Positions 11,101-22,600 of a stretch of 64,000 bases of DNA are shown one piece after another (position 1 is the stretch's first letter; each line of letters opens with the position of its first letter). The stretch covers positions 33,222,001-33,286,000 of the forward strand of contig NC_070614.1 in the NCBI RefSeq assembly GCF_027172205.1, written 5' to 3'. The position numbers and the translations under genes are program-made. Source of the stretch: Podarcis raffonei. Taxonomy: Eukaryota; Chordata; Lepidosauria; Squamata; Lacertidae. The notes beneath the pieces were generated by a model that saw nothing but the letters and a program-made list of their open reading frames with translations, made no database searches and had not been told where the DNA came from.

Positions 11101-14100
11101 TAGAAGCTTTCCTTTTGGGAATTAAAGGGACAGAACTACCCAAACTGTACAGAAATGTATTCATGTATGCTACTACAGTGGCAAGAATGTTACTTGCTCC
11201 AAAACAGAAAGAAGTAGAACTCCCAGCAAAGGAAGAATGAACAAAAACTTATGCAATATGCAGAAATGGCAAAATTTACTGGAAAAATAGGAAATCAAGA
11301 TAACAAACTTTTTATAAAAGGATGGAAATGGTTTATTGAATATTTACAGACAAATTGTACACAGAAAAGAACATTGGCAGGATTATCGTAATAACCTGCT
11401 GTTTCATAAGAATATATATTTAAAGTAGAAGAATAAATGAACAAATTAAGTTAATTTGGATATGTAGAAGTTAATAAAAATAAATTTAAGGAACCACAGA
11501 AAGTGGGGGAAGGAAGTCAAGTCTGAAATGTTAAAATGACTGCAAAATTATTGAAATGTTTAAACCTGAAAATCATAAATAAAAATAATTTTTAAAAAAC
11601 ATTTCCAAGAACTACACAAAGAGTTGTCAAACTGTTTTTGGGATAATGTATTTGATGGCATATTTCTGTCTATCATCATTATCATAATCTTTCGCCTTTT
11701 TCCCTGACAGGGCTCCATACACATGAGTAGTGATGAATTAAAATAATGAATAATTCACTACTTCACATTGGGGTTAGAAGGAATTATCCAAATAGATTGA
11801 CAAAAAGAAAAATGAGGAGAACTTACCTTTACTTCTGCATCATAATCTTAACTGTATTGTTCTTTAAGCTGCAATTACCTGCCATGGTTGCACATCCTGA
11901 AGTTTCAGACTCCCTCTGAAGCTTCGATGTTGGGAACTGATTTTATTTAAAGCATGTGCCACAGCATAGACAGCATTGTAGACATTGTAGCTGTGACCAG
12001 TCATCTTCCCTTCAAACAAAATTCCAGAAAGGCTCTCCAGTTTCTCTTCTCCAGTGCACACTTTCTTTCTCTCCCCTAGTCCATTGTACACTTTTAATGA
12101 ACAGCTGAATGCCTGTTCCCAGAAGTCCTGGACAAAACCATCTCCTTTAACCCAGGAAGGTCTAATCATCTGAATAAACTTTGGGAATCCTTGGGGCTGT
12201 TTTGAGTGAACTGTGAATGATATGGCACCATGGAAGGTTTGTATATCCCATATCTTCTGAACAGACAGTGATGCAAAATCCCAGTGGGATGTAATAATCC
12301 ATACTTTACACAGAGGTGGAAGTGACAAGAAAGGTGCTAGAAACAGTAATACTCTCAAAATCTGAAAAGATGGTGGTTCTCCATATACAAATAATGCATT
12401 CGCTTTTTTGTCACTGACGATTACATAACTTACCCAGTGCTTTATCATCAAGTTGATCAACTCATCAAAATATGCCCGTTTTGGTATTCTATCTATGAAG
12501 GCAGAACAGATGCCATTCTGAGAAAGCATTGGCACCATAGTCTGTAAAAACTGGTCCCCTTTGTCATCTGCCACAGCCAAGAGCCCAACCCATGTCCATC
12601 TGAAATGCTGAAGTAACAGAACAACTCCCATGTGCTGATGAGCTTCATTTGGAACCATCTGGTATAAAAATGGGAATTGCATTCTGATACTTTTTACAGG
12701 CAAAAATGATCCATAAGTAAGCTGAAATAAAATATATCATCCATCTTTATTACGGTCCAGAGACCCAACAAATCATTACAAAGCAATACATAATTCAGAC
12801 AGCCTACCACCAGGTTAAACAAGCATTTTGTTCAGACTCAAAGATAGGGATGGTTGGTTCTTGCAACTACCGATAAAAACTTCGCCACTGCTAATGTTCT
12901 AGTGTTTGTCCAGTCTTCCAATAGGAACCTGACATAGTGAACCTCTTATTTTCCCAGGAAAGGTACCAGCAAGGGTAATATCAGTTCAGCCCTGGCTTGC
13001 TTGTATTTCGCACAGTGCAGCAAAATATGTTTTATAGAATTGATGTCTTGAGCACACGAGCAAAGTCTGTCCTGGTAGGGAACTCCTCTCAACCTGCCAT
13101 CCAAGACTGCAGAAGGAAAGATGTTTAGTCTGGCTTTGGTGAATAACCTTCGCTAATTTGGTACTGCCAGGTTTTTAATGTAAGGTGTTAACTTCAAGAC
13201 ATGCCCTTATTGTATTCCTACTGCCAACGGACTACAGACTCTGTGTGATCAGGATTTCAAGTCACTGTGTGTATTATCCCATAATCTTTGCTTTAACGTC
13301 TCTAGGGCACCGTCATAACCCAGGTAATAGAGTTGGGGGGGGTGACAGACCAATAGAGGTGGCTTTTTTAGCCATGGTTTTCTGCCAATTGCTGACAAAC
13401 TCCTCATTGGTCAGGTGTTGATACAGACCCTTCCCTAGATCAAACACTACAATCCTGAGCCAATGTTTTAGGGCAGCCCACCATGCTTTAGTTGAAATTG
13501 GGCATTCACCAGCTTCTAACAGAAGTATGGAGTTGGAGACACAGTCGGGTACTTGCAGCAGAGATCGTAGAAATTTTGCCTGAAAGCGGTCTAGCTTAGG
13601 CAGGTTCCTATTATGCCAGACATTTGCAGCGTACAGGAGTTGGGAAATGGATTTTGAATTGAAAACCCTTAAGGCTGCTGGGACATACTTGCCACCCTTT
13701 GTGAAAAAGAATCTGAGTACAGTGGTACTTCGGATACAGACGCTTCAGGTTACAGATTCCGCTAACCCAAAAATAGTACCTCGGGTTAAGAACTTTGCTT
13801 CAGGATGAGAACAGAAATCATGCAGCGGTGGCGCAGTGGCAGCAGGAGGCCCCATTAGCTAAAGTGGTGTTTCATGTTAAGAACAGTTTCAGGTTAAGAA
13901 CGGACCTCCAGAATACTGTTCGATAACTGTCCCTGCCGACCGCATAGGACCTGCAGTTTGGTTCCATTGTACAGGGCTTTTATAAGAAAGAGGAGTCGTT
14001 TGTCCTGCAATATCAGATTTAATTTGGACCATAGCTGGGATCTGGGGATGGAATTGAACGCTGATTTCAGATCCATGAAGCCACGAAGAGTTTACCCTGT

Positions 14101-17100
14101 AGAGGCCTGGTATACTTCTCGGCTAGGGAGGACAACATTAGACAGTGGTCTGATGTTGAATGGTTCTCACGAAAGGCTGCCTGGGCTTCAGATAGTATAT
14201 AGTGTTCATTTAGAAAAGTTGTCAGTTTGCTACTGAGGAAACGAGCATACAACTTCCCAACTATTGAAAGCAGGCTAATTGGCCTATAATTGGAGGGTAC
14301 GTTTGGGTGGCCTCTCTTAAAGATTGGGACTACTATAGCATGATTCCAGCTATATGGTACTTTGCCTGAGTTATGTACTAGGATAGATTTCAAAAGAATG
14401 GTAACTCATAGAATGAAAGTTTTTCATGTGGCTCTGCTTATAGTCTTATATCCTGTGTGATGCAGGAAATTTAGAATTAAAACATCCACAGCAGGTGGCT
14501 GTCCTACCTTTACCTGAAGACAAGTATTTTAATAATTGTCTCATTTTGGGTATTATATTCTGTGAGTTTTGCAATATGATAACAATACTAACTTAAGACT
14601 GCTTTAGTTTTATCACACCTCCAAAATGTAGAACCTAGCTGGTATGAGATTTTCATGTAACAGTTATATTGAAATAAACTATAGATAAATTTGAGTTCAT
14701 ATGGGGTCAAATAACAGACACATTGTTTTATAGCCCCCTCCTATAATAATACTTTGTCCACATGCAACAAACACCATATTTTCTAGTCTAACCAACACCT
14801 AGCTGGAAGAAACCTCTGTTCCATCCAACACCCCTCTCCAAGCATGGCAAATTGGGGGTTTAAATTGCTCTGGCCACTATCACTCCCTGTTTTCTGTCAT
14901 CTGCCTATTAGTGCTTCCCTGTTTCATCTATGTTATTGGTGAGAATGTGCTAAATAATTGCTAAATAAAATATCACAAGAAGTTTTCTCATCTGTTTTAC
15001 AGAAATCAATACAATGCGCACAGTTGTGGAGTCTCCATACGCTCATGCATAAAACTTACCTGTGGAATTTTGTGGATTGCAGAAATAATGGCTACGTTGG
15101 CAGAGATCTCAGAGATACATCCTCCAATGAGAGCTATCAGCTTGCTCTGGTGGTGACACTTGAAGTTGGGGACAAACCTCTGTTGTGTGGAAAGTAGGTT
15201 CAGTGTGGCCTTATAAGTCATTCCTGCAGTGTAGTAGCTATTGAGGATGTGGAACCCCAGGGAAACATTTGATAAAATGTTGAGATTCTCATTTATCTCT
15301 TTTACAGCAAATGCGAAAGCCATGATATGCTGGTAGTTCTTAGGCACTGAACTGCAATTAGAGTTACAGGCTCTTTAATCAAATAACAACAACAACAATA
15401 ATAATTTGTTGAATTTATAATATTCATTTATCAACATCATTTCAAAAGTTAAATGTAGTATAAAACTGCCGAGGAGGAACCAAAATTAATCAGAATAGAC
15501 CCATTGAATGAATGGGCACAACTCACATAGGACTTTTTTTTATTTTAATGAGTCTACTTTGGGTAGAACTCAGTAAATACTAGCTACTCAGGAGAAGTGG
15601 TAGTCTACAGTAGAATGAAATGAAGGAGGGCATAAATTTGGGAACAATCTCAGTGTTGATCAAACCGCTCCCTCCACTTATTTTTAGGAGCAGAATAGGA
15701 GTATTTTTTGCCTTCTCCCTACACATTTATTTCATTTAGTACATTTATTATTGAAAATCTGTTTGCGTGGACAGGCGGAGTCCCCAGATCCCCCGCGGTC
15801 CCCCCGTCATGCGGAATAACGACTCGAGACAACGTGCTATGGGATTAAATTGGCCACAACTTTATTGAATTTCAAATGTGGGTAGACCTTGGCTCAGGCA
15901 TTGGGCGTTCTCCCTCCCCAGTCCCCAGCCGGGGATCTAGGGAGCATCAGGGTTTTTCAGTGTGTGGGGGGGGGATGGGCCGGCTCTGGAGAACATATGT
16001 TCAAGCAGAGACAGCCGCCCCCGTTACGCCGCCGCCGCAGGGGAGAGCAATGACAACCTTTCGGCGCACGGCCAAAGCCTCCCTTCAGAAACCCCTTTAA
16101 CGGGGAACCCTGGTATCGCCGCCGCAAAGAGGAAGATGGACTAAAGGATTCCGCCCAAGGCCTGATACCGCCAAAGTTGTGACGTTTTGCTACGGGAAAG
16201 GCGAAACCTGCCAATGCAGGGAAATTCCTTTCCGGCCCTTTAACAGCGACCTTACGTAGCAGCGCCCGCACACCTGTGAAGAAAAGTTAACCTGCGAAAC
16301 CTGTGAAGAAAAGTTAACCTGCAAAATAAGGCATTAACTGAGGGTGGGTAGGGTGGGAGAAGCTCTGGAGCCAAGTGAGGATTCCCAGGTAAGATCCTCC
16401 CTCTATTGTGTGGGCAGGTAATCCCTCCCCTACCTGGACTGGTCTCCTTGGCAACGCTTCCCCCAGGTGGGATTGGGCAAATGACTGAGGTAGGCGGAGA
16501 CCTCCAGGTACCCCACCTGAGGAAGGCAAGGCCAAGCCTAAGCTATTGGAGCCGCTCGAGATCCAGGGGCTGCACGCGTCCACGCAAAGGGCGCCCCCCG
16601 TTTTTAAGCGGGGAGCGGTCATTAGCAGCAGGTTAAATCAAACATTAAATATACATAATAATAAGTAAATCAAGCAACTTATTTGGATCATTTATGATAT
16701 CAGGGATCAGATATATTTTAATTCAGTTAAGTGCATATACCCAAAGGAGGTGAAATGAGAAAAGATATCGCAAGTGGAAAGTACAAAGGAGAGCCTACAA
16801 GCTTCCATGAATTCACCTATATTTTAAATATAATCTATACAGACCCAGCATAGGGCCAATTCCAAAATAATATTTTATAAACCATGTATCTGTACAATAA
16901 TTTGTGTGCACACTTTCAAATTCAAATAGTATGTGCAAGACCAGATTGTATTTCCAAACACAAATAACACAAACATATTCTCAATAGAGATCTAGATCAT
17001 TCACTAATTCTGAGCTTATCCTTGTATAAAATGGGAATAGCCTTGGCAAGATACACTCACACTAAAAGCTGAACGATTTTACTTTAGCACAGTTTTTCTT

Positions 17101-17175
17101 AATGTTGCATTCTGAGTCACTATGGGCTCAGGAAGAGCCTATATTACAGGCAGAGAGATAAAGAAAGGGGCAGAG

Positions 17176-17227
<52 letters not shown>

Positions 17228-17479
17228 GATGCGTTACATGGGTTCATTAATCAAGATCTTTGCAGGCTGTTCCATGAAAGAAAGGTTATTATAGAGGAAT
17301 AAGACCTGAGATACAATCCCTCCAATGAGGAGGTCTCCTGGTTGATAAAATCCATGAGGAATCAGGAGACGATCATCAAACACGGTGCAATTAATCAAAT
17401 TTGTCATGCATACACTCTGGCACAGGAGTACAAGTAGCAACATCACCATCACCCAGATCCTGTTGAAAATGTTTTCCAT
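8159..17479 (-). CDS. V2R-2: complete vomeronasal type-2 receptor, 877 aa
   Basis: Six exons can be placed: 17238-17479, 15060-15351, 11879-12721, 10763-10990, 9788-9914 and 8159-9060. All junctions are GT/AG and the total is 2634 bp, an exact multiple of three. Residues 1 to about 535 are signal peptide plus Venus-flytrap domain, 536-577 the cysteine-rich linker (motifs CNENC, KFCCYDC, CPEGM), and the rest is the rest of that linker plus seven membrane segments with the family C run [12 protein letters not shown] and a short tail after the [11 protein letters not shown] motif. There is no in-frame stop. The product is expected at the plasma membrane of Go-coupled vomeronasal neurons (family knowledge). 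Exon 6 has NCPEEQC where V2R-4, -5 and -7 have Tyr in place of the last Cys, which adds a possibly unpaired cysteine. An AATAAA (8146-8151, minus strand) follows the stop closely. Intron 2 carries an R4-like LINE, and intron 1 carries a Ngaro-related insertion. Confidence 0.9.
9061..9787. other. V2R-2 intron 5, conserved with V2R-3
   Basis: The sequence is almost the same as 20544-21271. It has AG and GT signals at its ends. No repeat or other gene was recognised. The similarity across an intron shows block duplication rather than selection on coding sequence alone. Confidence 0.7.
10150..10600 (+). mobile_element. L2-like LINE fragment in V2R-2 intron 4
   Basis: A plus-strand frame reads [15 protein letters not shown] and [13 protein letters not shown], which are reverse transcriptase motifs of L2/CR1-type LINEs (usually preceded by YRP). 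It is followed by a 3' remnant (TTCAAAGTGCTAGTTTTGAC, then CTACAAAGCC). Intermediate sequence is missing, and it is inactive. Confidence 0.7.
11090..11605 (+). mobile_element. L1-like LINE 3' end in V2R-2 intron 3
   Basis: The plus-strand text translates in pieces to an L1 ORF2 C-terminal region ([17 protein letters not shown], then [12 protein letters not shown], then KWQNLLEK) and ends in an A-rich stretch (AATAAAAATAATTTTTAAAA). Frameshifts separate the pieces. Confidence 0.6.
12850..14400 (-). mobile_element. R4/Dong-like LINE fragment in V2R-2 intron 2
   Basis: On the minus strand, 14393-14067 encodes a reverse transcriptase part with [18 protein letters not shown], and 14076-13894 continues with [16 protein letters not shown]. 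Near 13095-12965 a zinc-binding C-terminal module reads [22 protein letters not shown] plus a C-terminal CCHC-type module suits R4/Dong-type LINEs, but an assignment to another clade is possible. It is broken by a small DNA-transposon insertion and several frameshifts. Confidence 0.7.
13719..13925. mobile_element. Small DNA transposon (MITE) nested in the R4-like LINE
   Basis: The text begins CAGTGGTACTTCGG and contains repeated motifs (GGTTACAGA, CGGGTTAAGAACTTTGCTTC, CAGGTTAAGAACGG). It matches the type of reptile hAT-like MITE whose ends read CAGTGGTACCTCGG. LINE sequence continues on both sides. The right inverted end is missing or decayed. Confidence 0.6.
15765..16622 (-). mobile_element. 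Short Ngaro/DIRS-related insertion in V2R-2 intron 1
   Basis: This is about 858 bp that splits a CTGTTT|AGCAGCAGG site left empty at about 1341 in block A, with no target duplication beyond one or two T. It is GC-rich. On the minus strand it carries TCAATAAAGTTGTGGCC near its 3' end (15852-15868), like the larger Ngaro-like element at 38393. No coding part was recognised. It is best read as a non-autonomous or reduced relative. Confidence 0.65.
17178..17223. repeat. (GA)n microsatellite
   Basis: A GA dinucleotide run lies just beyond the exon 1 donor of V2R-2. The block A counterpart near 2200-2232 is shorter and interrupted. Confidence 0.9.
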
Positions 17480-18052
17480 CCCAGCATAGATCTCTGTGTT
17501 TCCAACTACTGGATTTCTATCAACACGATTTATTGTGCAGCGCAACGTGTTGGTTTTGTAAATTTTGTTACAGCCTCCTTTGAATAGTAGATGATTCTGT
17601 TGGTACGCAATTCTTAGATTATCACTGCACGAGTAACCTGGTAGCAAAGTTAATAATTGCTCCCTTTTCACATGCCTAATTAATGAGGTCCAGTTTTTCA
17701 CAGGAAGAAGTGGAAAAATGGAAAATCATGTGGTGACGAAAAAGGGATGAGAAACAGAGATACTCTAGAATACATTTTTTGAATTTTATTCTAAAAAGTT
17801 ATAGTTGAATCAGCTGCTGGGCTTATAGGTTGACATATGAAGTGGAAACAGTCACACAAAAGATTAGCAAAGCTCTTCCTGTGCTAGGATTCAGTTGTGA
17901 ACCATATGAAGATTATATAGCCTTTTAAGATGCTGATCGTTGATCTTGTTATTGGCCTCTCAAAATCTATTCTGTCAGAGGATGCAAAACAGTAATTTGA
18001 ACAATGATGGGATGATGATCACTTCCCCAGAGTGCTATTGGCATTTGAAGTT

Positions 18053-18845
18053 GTGATTCAAAGACGTGCCACCTGCTTGGGGATAAGAAAGACACATGGT
18101 CACAGTATATTAGGTTAATGGGCTAAAAAAGGCCACAACTTTATTGATTACAGCATGTGAGAGGTATTGGCTTAGGCATTGGATAAAACAACAGAGTGTG
18201 ACTCCACTCTCTCGGGGGGGGGGGGTGAGTCTAACAAGGGTTAACCACCAGTGGGAGCAGCTTGTTGATGCAAATACAACTGAAAGCTCCTCCTGATGTC
18301 ACCGGGGGTTGTGCCATGGCCCTAGCCACCAGCAAGGGCATCGGACAGGATCCACAACCGCCGGATTCCTTTACCGGAATAACCATAAAGTGGAGGGGGA
18401 GGCAATGGCCACACCCAGCCCTCCAATACACAAACATATTCCAGTGCCTAACCACCAATACCTAAAAGTTGTGACAATTTGCTATAAGGTAGGCAAAAAA
18501 CCAAGTGGCCGGTGCCAATTTGCCAGTCGGATAAAAATTCCTACCAGGCCCCTTGGGCAACCAAGGTGACCAACCACAGGTCCGTAGCAATATCAAGAAC
18601 CAAGCAATGAACTAAAGGGAGGGTGGGTGGGTGATCCGACAAAAACCAGCAGCAGAATGAAAAGGAAGTGCTGCGGCCGCATTTGAGCAGCTAAACCCCG
18701 CCCCCAAGCCTCCATCTGATTGCTTGGCTACCTGGGGGCGTGGCACAGCAGGCAAGCCAGCTGGGGAGGGGCTGGAACGCCCTCTGCCAATGCAGGAAAT
18801 GGCTCCTGCCCACAACTCCTCCCCTCTGTAAGGAGGAGAGGCTTT
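18053..18845 (-). mobile_element. Short Ngaro/DIRS-related insertion between V2R-2 and V2R-3
   Basis: About 790 bp interrupts a GAAGTT|ACATCATATACC site that is empty near 3074 in block A. Its left part (to about 18470) aligns with the left end of the 38393-42820 element, including the CCGCCGGATTCCTTTA stretch and the minus-strand TCAATAAAGTTGTGGCC motif (18131-18147). Its right end (AAGGAGGAGAGGCTTT) matches that element's right end. The interior lacks coding parts. Confidence 0.7.
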
Positions 18846-19644
18846 ACATCATATACCACAAAACTGCAAGGAAGTGCCTCCTCCCAATTCTACAACTATT
18901 TTTCTTTATCCTTTAGGGAGATTTAGAAATACATGGCACATGGCCTTATTGGAGCAGGATGCTTCTGCTTAGAATTGAGTTCACACAACAGCCATTCAAA
19001 TTTGGTATAAGTGTGTTTCAATAGTGAGTTATAGCCTGGCAAATCTGAGAGTGAGTGTTTTCATGTAAAAAAGTATATTATATATTGTTTTGTTTTGTTT
19101 ATTAAATGTGTATATCACCCTTCATATGTAGATCTAAAGATGGTTCGTAACATAAAATTTAAGATCAAAAACACAAAATACATAATAAAAACAAGTAAAA
19201 GAACAAAACAAATCAATAACCTCCTTCAGTTCCTTTAGCAGAACAAATGCAATTATTGTCTGCCACAGTTATTGATATTAATATTATTTTGTCATTGTTA
19301 AAAAGAATTTATTAATGCAGTAATAACAGTGTGCAAGATACAGCAGACGAAATCACAGCCCCATGGAGCTTACAGCATATAAATTGACTGAGTATATGTA
19401 TCTAGGAGCAAGGAACAGAATAGGCAACAGGAGTTCTGAGCCCAGGAGGTCTGTGTAACTCCATGGTGTGAATGACAGTGGTCCTACTAAGGTTTTTTGG
19501 AAGGTTCATTTCCAGCTACAATGGTAGCTGATGTGGGAGACCCACCAACCTTGCTAGTTTTTAGAGGAATTACAAATACACCTAGCATAAGCATTTCCAA
19601 GGGAATACATATATGAACAAAAATATATGTATTTCTTCTTCTTT

Positions 19645-22600
19645 TTATTTTCTTCTTATTAATTGATCCCGATTGTTCAGCTCAGGCCTGAGCAGAATGA
19701 TGTAGCATTTAGGTAAGAAGATGCAGCCCAGTAACCCAGCACTCGAAGACAAGATGGAAAAGACCTCTACAGCCACCATATATTTCCCTTTGGTGCTTAG
19801 ATAGGTTGGAACAAATGATAACCAAACAGTGCAAAACACCAACATGCTGAAAGTGATGAACTTGGCTTCATTGAAACTGTCGGGCAACTTCCTAGCCAGG
19901 AAAGCCACAACAAAGCTGACAATGGCCAGTGAGCCCATGTAGCCCAAGACACAGTAAAACATGAAAGCAGAACCATCATTACATTCCACTATGATTTCCC
20001 TATCCAATGAGTACATGTCCATATCTGGGAAAGGAGGGGAGGTACTTAACCAAAGAGTACAAATGCCAACTTGAATCAAGGAAGAGGAAAGGACAATAGA
20101 ATCTGCCATTCTTTTCCCCACCCATCTCCTCATTCCAGATCCTGGTTTGGTTGCCATGAAAGCCAGAATCACAGTGATGGTCTTTGCCAACACAGAAGAA
20201 AGGGCCACAGAGAATATGATACCAAAGGCTGTTTGTCGGAGAAGGCAGATGAGCTTTCCAGGATGTCCAATGAAGAGCAAGGAGCAGAGGAAGCAAAGGA
20301 GAAGGGAGATGAGGAGGGTGTAGGTGAGGGTTCGGTTGTTGGCTTTGACTATGGGAGTGTCCTTGTACTTCATAAAAATTCCAAGTACTAAACTTGTGAT
20401 CAAGCAGAAAGAAATCGCCAATATAGTTAAGATGATCCCTAAATCTTCTTTGTAAGAGAGGTAGTTTACATCCTTTGGAATGCATTTGGTTTGTTCCTTG
20501 TTGGGACACTGTTCTTCTGGACAATTGACACACGCATCGGCATCTTTAAAAAAGGAAGATATATTTATCAGCTGTGAGGCACTTTCTATTTCTACATTTA
20601 TATGGCTGCTGAAAACTTGACTTATGCAGGCAAATAAAAATACATATTTCCACAATAGTTAGCTCTAGCTACTTCAGCTAGCCAACTAGCCAACAGGATG
20701 AGGTGGCAGCATAGCTGGAGACAAAGGGTAGAAAACCACCTTTATGCCAGGAGCCAGACACCAACTTTGTAGGTGGGATCAGAGGGAATCCACCTCTTGA
20801 CACACACCTAATGGAGCACACATTCAGCAGAACTGACGACAAGGGATTTCCACGAGTGAGCTTGCTCTGTCTCATCTTTAAAAGCTCTGTACAAGGGGCA
20901 TTTCAACTCTTGGGGGATCTTCATAGCTTCTGTTTGGTTATGAACAACTTTCCTTGCTCATGCATCTTAAAAACTTGACCTATTTACCCTTTGCAGGCTG
21001 CTGAACCTATTTGGTTGAATAAATATAGCTTTGCTAATTTCAAGTAAGAGTAGCTGTCATTGCATTTTGGGGCAGGGATAATATAGGTTGGCTGTTCTTA
21101 ACTGGTCATGTTCAAGATGGGCACATTTCCTTCTGCTTTGGATGATGGGATGGCTGGCAAACCAGCTAAAATCTTTTTTATAGTTTCAAGGAACATATAA
21201 TCTAAACAAGTAAATAAAAAGATGATGCATCACAGAACCTCCTTGATATTTCTGTTCATTATTTCTCCTACCCTTCTGGTGAGAGATCATCCCTTCTGGA
21301 CATGGAGCACAATCATAGCAGCAAAATTTCTCTCCCTCCTTCTTTTTTTTGCTGTAGCCTGGGAAGCAGTTGTCATTGCACACAGAAACAGGCAACACCT
21401 TTAAAGAAGCATGAAGGATGATTTGCACTAAGAGCGTGGGTCTTGAAAATAGCTCATCTCTTGGCATGAAAGTATGACTGAGAGAAGACAGCGAATTTTG
21501 CCTTCACCAAGCTCAGATTGGAACATGAAACCTTGTCATAAAGATCAGGCAAAGTTTATCACCTCCATAATCGTTTTCAAAATTATTGAACATGGCTTAC
21601 GTGAAAGCATTTATTCGCAAAACAGGAAGTGATGTTGTTGAGGAGGCAGGGTTCTCTACTATATAAAAAAAATCTACTGGGAGCTCACTTGGAGTGATGT
21701 GACATTTAAGGGGTATGTGATTTATTTTATAATAATTTTAATCAGCATTGTTCAGAGCCTGAAAACCAGATAGAAATATGAACTGGCCAAAAATAAAAAA
21801 TTTCTCATTTGATTATTTAAATATTTTTTGCTATGTCTCACCTGATTAAAACTTTTATGCCAGACAATTTGCTCATCATTAAGGGTTAATTCTTTGCCTG
21901 AAGGAGCCTGAGGTTGGAGTCTTCCAACTTTCACTCTAACCAGTGAGCCATTGGGGAATGTCACCCAGTTTGTAACATCAAAACCTGTAACTAATTCACC
22001 ATTGTCATCAAAGCGCACAGTGTCTCCAGCACTGTTATTGAATGTGATCCACCTTAGAAAGTGATGCACCTAGAATATGAATGACAAGGTATTGAGATTA
22101 TTAGAATGAGACCAAGGTTAGATTAAAAAACTTTTTGAGATTCTGCACAGCCATGTTACTTTGGATGTAAGAAAGGGACTGCTAAATTGGTCCAACTGTT
22201 TGGGCGAAGTTAACCCTGCAGATTCCTATTTGTTGGAAAAATGAATCTTTGCATAATCAAAGAAGTGGTCAAATATAGGTGTTATGTTGCCACAAAAATA
22301 AATAGTTGGAGTTGATGTCATCAATGTGTTGCAGTCTTGAAATTGGACCTGACTTGCTATCTGTAAGAAAGGTAAAAACCCAAGGTACAAACATGCCCTG
22401 TGACTCCTGAAATATCTTACTTCTGACCACATGTAACATTTATTTCATGAGCTTCAGAAAAGTCTCTTCTAACAAAGTTCTATTTCTAACAAAGAATTAT
22501 CTAACAAAGAATTCATTCGCCTCCACTTTTGGGACTTTATACTTCCACCTATCTCTCCTGTCCATTTAGCTTCATGTGCATGGCCCATTATAAATAATAA

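Noticed and set aside
15876-16636. Several overlapping ORFs near 16 kb on both strands
   Set aside because: They lie inside a GC-rich Ngaro-related insert that is missing in block A, and none shows a recognisable domain.
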